Shown piece by piece: positions 58,290 through 64,000 of a stretch of DNA of 64,000 bases (within the stretch, counting starts at the first letter, position 1; each line of letters starts with the position of its first letter). Source of the DNA: Microbacterium sp. Leaf288 (GTDB lineage: Bacteria; Actinomycetota; Actinomycetes; Actinomycetales; Microbacteriaceae). The notes beneath the pieces were generated by a model, which made no database searches, was not told the DNA's origin, and was given only the letters and a program-made list of their open reading frames with translations. The stretch spans positions 674,195 through 738,194 of the forward strand of contig NZ_LMNI01000012.1 of assembly GCF_001422925.1 (NCBI RefSeq), given 5' to 3'. Made by a program: the position numbers and the translations under genes.

Positions 58290-59354
58290 TCAGGAGCGGA
58301 AGAACTCCACGCCGAGGTCGGGGTGGTCGACGAAGACGCCGTCGACGCCGGCCTCGCGGATGACCGCCCACTCGGACTCCCAGTCGCCGAACGCGGCCGG
58401 GCCGCCGCGCGTGCGGAACTGTCCGATCAGGAACCGGTTCTCGGGACGGCACGTCCACGTGAACACGCGCAGCCCGCGGTCGTGCGCGTCGGCGACGACG
58501 CGCGACGGGCCGGCGGTGCGACCGAGCCGGTCGGGGCGGAGGATGGTGCGCTTGTCGACGCTGATCCCGTCCACGCGCCCGGCGAGCCCGTCGAGCCCCT
58601 CGGGTGCGGCGGTCTGCCGGTACGTCAACGACGCCTTGCCGTGTGCGCTGAACAGGTCGAACGGGCGCCCCGCGTCTTCCAGCAGATACACGTAGGACCC
58701 GCGGATGCCGCGTTCCTGGAGCGCGAACAGCACCGTCGACTCGAACGACTCGATGGTGAGCGGCAGCTCCCCCGACGCCCAGCCCGCCTCGCGGAGCTCG
58801 GCGTCGACGAGCGCGGCGACATCCCACCCGATCGACGCGAAGTACGTCGCGTGCTTGATCTCGAGCACGACGCCGATCTCGCGGCCGAACTCGAGCGAGG
58901 CGTCGCGCGCCGCGTCGAGCACGTCGCGCAGCCGCAGCACCGGCTGTTCGTCGTCGAAGCTCGCACTCGTGGGCCGCACGTCCGAGATCCGTTCGCGGCA
59001 GCGCAGGGTCGACAGCTCGTCCCACGTGAAGTCCTCGGTGAACCAGCCGGTCAGCTCGGCGCCGTCCACGTACTTCGTCGTGTGACGGTCGGCGAACTCG
59101 GGGCGGGTCGCCACGTCGGTCGTCCCCGAGATCTCGTTCTCGTGGCGCACGACGAGCACGCCGTCCTTCGACACCACGACATCCGGTTCGACCGCGTCGA
59201 CGCCCATCTCGAAGGCCAGCGCGTACGACGATCGCGAGTGCTCGGGTCGGTACCCGGGCGCGCCGCGGTGTCCGATCACGAGGGGATGACGACGGGGCAC
59301 CGCTTCAGCGTAACCACGAGCACCCGTGGCGCCCGGGGGCGTGGGACCGTTCAT
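58290..59354 (-). CDS. glycerophosphodiester phosphodiesterase
   Basis: This 354-residue GDPD-family enzyme hydrolyses glycerophosphodiesters to glycerol-3-phosphate and an alcohol. It has the catalytic HRGAPGYRPEHS (His near residue 29), metal ligands in AVEPDVVVSKDGVLVVRHENE, a later VVLEIKH and the C-terminal VFVDHPDLGVEF. There is no signal peptide, so it should act inside the cell. I keep the ATG at 59354 because GAGAGGAC lies 2 nt before it; a GTG at 59297 closer to the conserved core is possible. Confidence 0.9.
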   Translation of the reverse strand: MNGPTPPGATGARGYAEAVPRRHPLVIGHRGAPGYRPEHSRSSYALAFEMGVDAVEPDVVVSKDGVLVVRHENEISGTTDVATRPEFADRHTTKYVDGAELTGWFTEDFTWDELSTLRCRERISDVRPTSASFDDEQPVLRLRDVLDAARDASLEFGREIGVVLEIKHATYFASIGWDVAALVDAELREAGWASGELPLTIESFESTVLFALQERGIRGSYVYLLEDAGRPFDLFSAHGKASLTYRQTAAPEGLDGLAGRVDGISVDKRTILRPDRLGRTAGPSRVVADAHDRGLRVFTWTCRPENRFLIGQFRTRGGPAAFGDWESEWAVIREAGVDGVFVDHPDLGVEFFRS

Positions 59355-59455
59355 AGTCCTCTCACAGCACGGACCCGTGCCCGGTCACGGCCCGTCGGAT
59401 AGTGTTGATCAACAGCATCGTGCTGGGATTCCCTTGACATTGGAGTGTGAGAGCA

Positions 59456-60373
59456 GTGGCCCTCAACAACCCCGCGTTCAACAACCCGGCCTTCCAGGAC
59501 CCGAAGGCCGTTCAGACCTACCCCGGCGGTTCGCAGGCGGCGAACCTGGGCGGGCAGACGCAGTTCGCGACGGCGCAGCGTGCCGGAACGGATGCTGCGG
59601 CCCAGGCGCAGCTCGAAGGCATGTACGCGGCACCGTCCGCAGGTGCCGTCGAGACCGGCCGCATGTCGTACGAAGACACCATCTGGAAGACCGTCGGCCT
59701 CTTCGCCATCCTCCTCGTCACCGCGGCCGTCGGCTGGGTGTGGACGATGGCGGGCGTCACGCCGACCAACCCGAACCCGTCGATCCTCCCCTGGATGATC
59801 GGTGCGCTCGGCGGCTTCGTGCTGTCGCTCGTGGTGATCTTCACGTCGCGCAAGAAGATCCGCCCGGCACTCATCTTCGGCTACGCCGCCTTCGAGGGTC
59901 TCTTCGTCGGCGCGATCTCGGCGTTCTTCGAGTTCCTGTGGCCCGGCATCGTCGTGCAGGCGACGCTCGCCACTTTCGCCGTCGTCGGCGTCACCCTCGC
60001 GCTGTTCGCGAGCGGCAAGATCCGCGCGTCGAAGCGGGCCACCAAGGTCTTCATGATCGCGATGATCGGCTACCTGGTGTTCTCGCTGATCAACATCGGC
60101 CTGATGCTCTTCAACGTCCCGATCGCCGGTGGCGCGTTCGGCCTGCTGAGCGAGAAGTTCATGGGGATCCCGCTCGGCGTCATCATCGGAGTGCTCGTCG
60201 TCATCATGGCGGCGTACTCGCTCGTGCTCGACTTCGACAGCATCCAGCAGGGCGTGCGCAACGGCGCTCCCCGTCAGTTCGGCTGGCTCGGCGCGTTCGG
60301 CATCATGGTGACCGTCGTCTGGCTGTACCTCGAGATCCTGCGCATCCTCGCGATCGCGCGCGGCAGCAACTGA
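59456..60373 (+). CDS. Bax inhibitor-1 / YccA family membrane protein
   Basis: This protein of about 305 residues has an N-terminal Asn/Pro/Ala-rich tail of about 70 residues (NNPAFNNPAFQDPKA) and seven membrane helices, beginning at TIWKTVGLFAILLVTAAVGWVW and ending in FGWLGAFGIMVTVVWLYLEILRILAI, cited in part. It belongs to the BI-1 superfamily of putative ion or stress channels; the N-terminal extension is typical of actinobacterial members. I start at GTG 59456, where GAGAG precedes it; a GTG at 59447 in the same frame is the alternative. Confidence 0.88.
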   Translation: MALNNPAFNNPAFQDPKAVQTYPGGSQAANLGGQTQFATAQRAGTDAAAQAQLEGMYAAPSAGAVETGRMSYEDTIWKTVGLFAILLVTAAVGWVWTMAGVTPTNPNPSILPWMIGALGGFVLSLVVIFTSRKKIRPALIFGYAAFEGLFVGAISAFFEFLWPGIVVQATLATFAVVGVTLALFASGKIRASKRATKVFMIAMIGYLVFSLINIGLMLFNVPIAGGAFGLLSEKFMGIPLGVIIGVLVVIMAAYSLVLDFDSIQQGVRNGAPRQFGWLGAFGIMVTVVWLYLEILRILAIARGSN

Positions 60374-60392
60374 CGCCCCGCGCTTCGCTTTC

Positions 60393-60424
60393 GAACGGCC
60401 GCCCGGTTCTCCGGGCGGCCGTTC
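60393..60424 (+). terminator. terminator hairpin after the BI-1 gene
   Basis: GAACGGCCGCCCGG (60393-60406) pairs perfectly with CCGGGCGGCCGTTC (60411-60424) around the tetraloop TTCT. It lies 20 nt past the stop at 60373. Confidence 0.85.
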
Positions 60425-60471
60425 TGTTCCGCCGGCGTCACGCCTAGGCTGAAGCCGATTCGAGGAGTGGC

Positions 60472-60900
60472 ATGGCCAGACGTCGTACGGCCTTCGGCGC
60501 GGGGGCGCTGCTGCTCGTCTGCCTCACCGGATGCGGAGGAGCCCCCATGACCGAGCCCACGCCGTTCGAGCCGGCCCCCGCCCAGCCGACACCGACGCGC
60601 GCACCCTTCCAGGCGACCACCCGCGGCCCGATCGCACCGACAGGAGAACCCGTCGCGGTGCCGGCCGCGCGCTGGGACGCGATCGTCGCCGACCTCGCCG
60701 AGCGCGGCGTCACCGGGACACCCGAGCTCGTCTCGGCCCACGCCGTCACGTGGAACAACGGCGCCCTCGGCTGCCCGTCCCCGGGCGTCTCCTACACGCA
60801 GGCGATCGTCGACGGCATGCGGGTCGTCGTCGAGGTCGACGGCACGACCTACGACTACCGGTTCGGCACGACGGACTCGCCCAAACTCTGCACGCGCTGA
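60472..60900 (+). CDS. small Pro-rich lipoprotein
   Basis: This 142-residue secreted protein has a lipobox signal (MARRRTAFGAGALLLVCLTGC, Cys about residue 21). A Pro/Thr linker (TPFEPAPAQPTPTRAP) leads to a folded part of about 85 residues with one Cys pair (GALGCPS and KLCTR) and a conserved-looking VTWNNGALGCPSPGVSYTQ. I do not recognise the family. The organisation, surface-tethered with a disordered stalk, is common for actinobacterial lipoproteins of unknown function. It follows the BI-1 terminator and so has its own promoter. Confidence 0.75.
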   Translation: MARRRTAFGAGALLLVCLTGCGGAPMTEPTPFEPAPAQPTPTRAPFQATTRGPIAPTGEPVAVPAARWDAIVADLAERGVTGTPELVSAHAVTWNNGALGCPSPGVSYTQAIVDGMRVVVEVDGTTYDYRFGTTDSPKLCTR

Positions 60901-61014
60901 ACCGGGAACGGTCCCCACGCCCCCTCCCGGCAACGCTGGCGCGTTGGCGGGAGCCTCCGGGCGCGTGGGCCCAGCTGCGCGCCTGGGCAGCAGCATCCTT
61001 TCCCGGTTCACGCA

Positions 61015-61054
61015 ACGAGGTGGCGCCCCGCCCTGCGACGGGACGCCACCTCGT
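61015..61054. terminator. hairpin between convergent genes
   Basis: ACGAGGTGGCG (61015-61025) pairs perfectly with CGCCACCTCGT (61044-61054). It lies just past the subtilisin stop at 61065 and downstream of the lipoprotein gene on the other strand. Confidence 0.7.
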
Positions 61055-61064
61055 GTCGTGCGGC

Positions 61065-64000
61065 TTACTTGGCCTTCACCAGGAGCGCTTCGCCCGGTCC
61101 CGCCGCATTGTCCATCACGACGACCATGACACCGAGCGGCTTCTGCGCACCGAAGGCGGCGCCGTTCACGGTGACCGGCACGTCGACCGTGCCGCCGATG
61201 GCGACCGACTCGAACTGCCCGTTCGTCAACGCGGGCGCCCACGGGTCGTAGGTCGCCATGCCGTCGATCGCGTCCGAGCCGTCATTGACCGACGAGAAGC
61301 TCTCCACGGTGTAGCTGAACGCTCCCGACGTGATGCCGAGGTCGCTCGCGAGCACCGGCAGCAGGATCGTGCTGCTGTCGGTGGGGGCCGCGGCGTTGAA
61401 CCCGGCCGCGAACACCTCACCCGTCGCGATCTCGTACTCGAACACCTGCGAGATGCCGTTGGCGTCTCCCGCGGTCACGAGGCCGCCGTCGGCCGAGAAC
61501 ACGATCCAGTCGGGCTCGCCGTCGCCGTTCGTGTCGATGACGACGTCGAACTCGTTCGCCGCCGCGTTGGACCAGCGGTTGTGCGTGTTCACGGCGAAGA
61601 CGAGCAGCTGGTCGCCGCTGTCGTCCCAGGGGAACGACTGCACGCCGGCGGCCCTGAGGTCGTAGCCCGTGTCGGTGAACGACTTGGGCGCGTCCTTCTT
61701 GTCTTCGAGGCCCCACGTGTAGAAGTCCGCGTCGCCCGCGAAGGCGCCCCGGTTGTTCTTCAGGGTGAGCGAGACGTCGCCGTCGACCGGAGTGTTCTTC
61801 TTCGTCACCTTGAGATCGCCCGACGCCGACACATCAGTCGTGGCGCGCGGCACCAGCAGGTACGGGACCCGCAGCGTGTCGCTCGCCGACGTCAGCACGA
61901 CGTCGCCTGAGAACTCGGAGAAGGCGAACCCGCCCGCACCGGAACTGCCCACCGCCGTTGCCGGAGCGGTGAGATCGACGGTGACCTTCTCGGAGCGACC
62001 GGGCTTCACCGTGACCTGAGCCGGGCTCGCCGTGACCGTCGCGGCCTCCGACTGGGCGGATGCCTCCGTGCTGACGCTGTACGTCACCGGCTCGCTGCCG
62101 TAGTTCGTCAGCGTCACCGTCTTCTTGCCCTGGAAGGTCTTGGCGGTCTCCTGGAAGCCGAAGCTGAGCGCGGTCTCGCGCAGCTTGCCGTCGTCCGTCC
62201 GGAACGAGTCGCCCGTCGCGGTGACCTGCTGCGACACCGCCTGCGCGGCATCGACCAGCCCGACGCCGCCGCGGACCAGGTTCTGGCCCACGACCTTGTC
62301 GGGGTCGGCGGTCGACACGAGCACCGACGCGACCTCCGCTGCCGTCCAGGCCGGGTGCGCCTCGACGGCGAGCGCCGCGACGCCTGCCACGTGCGGCGCG
62401 GCCATCGACGTTCCCGAGATGGTCGCCGGGCCGTTGCCGGTGCCGACGCCGGTCGAGACGATCGAGACACCCGGTGCCGCGACATCCACGCCCAGGGCGC
62501 TGTCACCGCTGCGGGGTCCGCTCGAGCTGAACGACGCGTAGCCGCGGAATCCGGGGTTGTCGAGGGGGGCGGGCGCGACGGTCGCCGGCTTGTTCGTGAC
62601 GAAGGTCGCGCCGTCGGACGAGCGGACGCCGAGGAACGGGATGGTGACCGTGTAGTCGTCGCCGTTGTCGGGGTTCTCGGTGATCTCGCCCTCGAACGGC
62701 GGGTAGTCGTTCGAGGTGTTGACCATGACGGCAGCCGCTGCGCCGGCCTGCTGCGCGAAGATCGCCTTCGCGACGCGGGCGCAGACACCGCGGGTGGACA
62801 CCGCGAGCTGGTTGCCGCCGACCGTGACCCCGTTGAAGTTGTACGCCGCGACCGAGCAGCCGAGCGCCTCGTTCTCGTTCGCCGTGGCGGGGTTGTCGAC
62901 GAGTCGCTTGACCGTCATCGCGGGAAGCCCGGTCAGGACCGCGCCGTTCGCGTTGATGGCCGGCACCTGGACGCCGTCGACGGTGATCAGCGCACCCGGG
63001 AAGGTCGCCGTGCTGTCGACGGCCGAGACCGAGACCACGCCGTCGCCGTTGCCGGCGAGGTAGGGGCTCGGGCCCTCGTTGCCCGCGGACTTCACGACGA
63101 CGACACCGGCGCCGATCGCGTTCGCCGCGGCGACCTCGTCGGGGTCGTCACCGCGGCCGAAGGGCGAGCCCAGCGACATGTTGATGACGTCCATGCCGTT
63201 GTCGACGGCCCAGTCGATGGCCGGCACGACCACGTCGGTCGAGCCGCCGCAGCCGAACACGCGGAGCGCGTAGAGGTCGGCCTGCGGCGCGACGCCCGGG
63301 CCGATCGTCCACTCGGCCGACGCCGTCGACTCGTCGTACGGCCCCTCATAGGTGTCTCCGGCGGCGGTGACGCCGCTGCCTGCGGTGGTGCCGGCGACGT
63401 GGCTGCCGTGGCCGTTGCAGTCGAGCGGGTTGGCGTCGGGCTTCGGGACAGGGTCGTAATCCTCCGACGCGGGGTCGGCGTTGTACGCGTCGCCGACGAA
63501 GTCCCAGCCGCCCTTCACGCGTGGCGCGTCCGGGCCGAATTGCGCCGGGTCGGCCGGCTGCGCCTCTGCCGCGTTCGCGGCGGTGTACGCCTCGGGCGTG
63601 CCGACGCCGCCGAAGTTCGCGTGCGTGTAGTCGATGCCGGTGTCGATCACCGCCACCTTGATGTTCTCGCCCGTGAATCCGGTGTTCTCCCACACCTGCG
63701 GAACCCCGAGGAAGGGCACCGACACGGCGTTGTCGAGCGTGTACGTCTTCACCGCGTGGACCGCGACCACGTTGGGCAGAGCCGCCACGGCGTCGACCTG
63801 GTCGGCGGGGATGTTCATCTGGATGCCGTTGTAGGCCGACTGCATCGTCGCCTCGATCCGGCCGTCCTTCGCCTTGATCGTGCCGACGATGGCGTCCTGG
63901 TTCTTCTTCAGAGAGCCCTTGATGGCCTTGCGCTCGGCGGCACTGAGATCGCTGCCCTTCTTCGCCTGGGCGACGGCGACCGGATCGCCGGCCATCTCGA
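61065..64000 (-). CDS. S8 subtilisin-like protease, partial at right edge
   Basis: At least 976 residues are visible; the true start and signal peptide lie beyond the window. Visible parts are an I9-type propeptide end (IQMNIPADQVDAVAALPNVVAVHAV) and the S8 triad: Asp in KVAVIDTGIDYTHANFGG, His in NGHGSHVAGTTAGSG and Ser in SGTSMAAPHVAGVAAL. A PA insertion (ICFAQQ-like region around AKIFAQQAGAAAAVMVN) sits between His and Ser. A C-terminal half of about 400 residues holds Fn3-like and beta-rich domains. It resembles secreted actinobacterial subtilases such as the one at 2141-6019 in layout but lacks the YDxxTG repeats. It is converging with the lipoprotein gene. Confidence 0.9.
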   Translation of the reverse strand, partial: EMAGDPVAVAQAKKGSDLSAAERKAIKGSLKKNQDAIVGTIKAKDGRIEATMQSAYNGIQMNIPADQVDAVAALPNVVAVHAVKTYTLDNAVSVPFLGVPQVWENTGFTGENIKVAVIDTGIDYTHANFGGVGTPEAYTAANAAEAQPADPAQFGPDAPRVKGGWDFVGDAYNADPASEDYDPVPKPDANPLDCNGHGSHVAGTTAGSGVTAAGDTYEGPYDESTASAEWTIGPGVAPQADLYALRVFGCGGSTDVVVPAIDWAVDNGMDVINMSLGSPFGRGDDPDEVAAANAIGAGVVVVKSAGNEGPSPYLAGNGDGVVSVSAVDSTATFPGALITVDGVQVPAINANGAVLTGLPAMTVKRLVDNPATANENEALGCSVAAYNFNGVTVGGNQLAVSTRGVCARVAKAIFAQQAGAAAAVMVNTSNDYPPFEGEITENPDNGDDYTVTIPFLGVRSSDGATFVTNKPATVAPAPLDNPGFRGYASFSSSGPRSGDSALGVDVAAPGVSIVSTGVGTGNGPATISGTSMAAPHVAGVAALAVEAHPAWTAAEVASVLVSTADPDKVVGQNLVRGGVGLVDAAQAVSQQVTATGDSFRTDDGKLRETALSFGFQETAKTFQGKKTVTLTNYGSEPVTYSVSTEASAQSEAATVTASPAQVTVKPGRSEKVTVDLTAPATAVGSSGAGGFAFSEFSGDVVLTSASDTLRVPYLLVPRATTDVSASGDLKVTKKNTPVDGDVSLTLKNNRGAFAGDADFYTWGLEDKKDAPKSFTDTGYDLRAAGVQSFPWDDSGDQLLVFAVNTHNRWSNAAANEFDVVIDTNGDGEPDWIVFSADGGLVTAGDANGISQVFEYEIATGEVFAAGFNAAAPTDSSTILLPVLASDLGITSGAFSYTVESFSSVNDGSDAIDGMATYDPWAPALTNGQFESVAIGGTVDVPVTVNGAAFGAQKPLGVMVVVMDNAAGPGEALLVKAK

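Overview
The window is chromosomal DNA from a high-GC Gram-positive actinobacterium, most likely Microbacterium or a close relative in Microbacteriaceae. The evidence is the strong G/C bias at third codon positions, lipobox-type lipoproteins beside LacI-controlled sugar ABC operons, the intergenic repeat GTTGAGCGAGCG at 49.8-49.95 kb, and a Bax-inhibitor-1 protein of the actinobacterial type. I see no rRNA, tRNA, insertion sequence, phage gene or CRISPR array. The genus is inferred from gene content and was not tested.

Layout. 0-13.5 kb: a 63-bp tandem repeat at the left edge, a quinone-reductase-like MDR enzyme, a DUF1275 membrane protein, a large secreted subtilisin with a seven-repeat propeller, a LuxR-type ATPase regulator, a PepSY-like membrane protein next to a two-component system, a macro-domain protein and an orphan Hcp-like protein. 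13.5-28 kb: a polysaccharide-utilisation locus. A LacI regulator precedes a tightly overlapping operon running leftwards (sugar-binding lipoprotein, two permeases, DUF624 protein, GH36 alpha-galactosidase, GH43-like protein, 2-hydroxyacid dehydrogenase, GH43 xylosidase), followed by a giant secreted alginate-lyase-like enzyme with its own operator. 28.1-41.2 kb: a PPK2 kinase and a hexuronate catabolic region. It holds fructuronate reductase, an idonate-type dehydrogenase, an MHS-family transporter, mannonate dehydratase, KDPG aldolase and KDG kinase, with a divergent LacI regulator. A second small operon (Gfo/Idh/MocA oxidoreductase, TolB-like propeller, UPF0303 protein) faces an orphan oligopeptide-type binding lipoprotein. 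41.2-48.7 kb: a TetR regulator and a galactoside locus (GH42 beta-galactosidase, binding lipoprotein, two permeases, divergent LacI). 49-56 kb: an alpha/beta hydrolase, a GT4 glycosyltransferase, a MarR regulator, and a convergent pair of GH26-type proteins, one fused to an OpgC acyltransferase. 56-64 kb: an ABC exporter, a glycerophosphodiester phosphodiesterase, a BI-1 protein, a small lipoprotein, and a second subtilisin that runs off the right edge.

The middle 35 kb reads as a plant or algal cell-wall carbohydrate programme. Secreted lyase and glycosidases make oligosaccharides, three binding-protein systems and one MFS carrier take them up, and released uronates can pass from fructuronate through mannonate and KDG to pyruvate and glyceraldehyde-3-phosphate. 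Pseudo-palindromic LacI-type operators sit at each promoter. Perfect stem-loops lie between the binding-protein and permease genes in both sugar ABC operons, and probably set binding protein above permease levels.

The most unusual items are the GH26-like/OpgC fusion whose acid/base motif is degenerate while its convergent neighbour is intact; the subtilisin with a propeller tail; the orphan Hcp protein; the CTGAAG box arrays at both promoters of the two-component/PepSY module; and several repeats that carry the stop codons of flanking genes.
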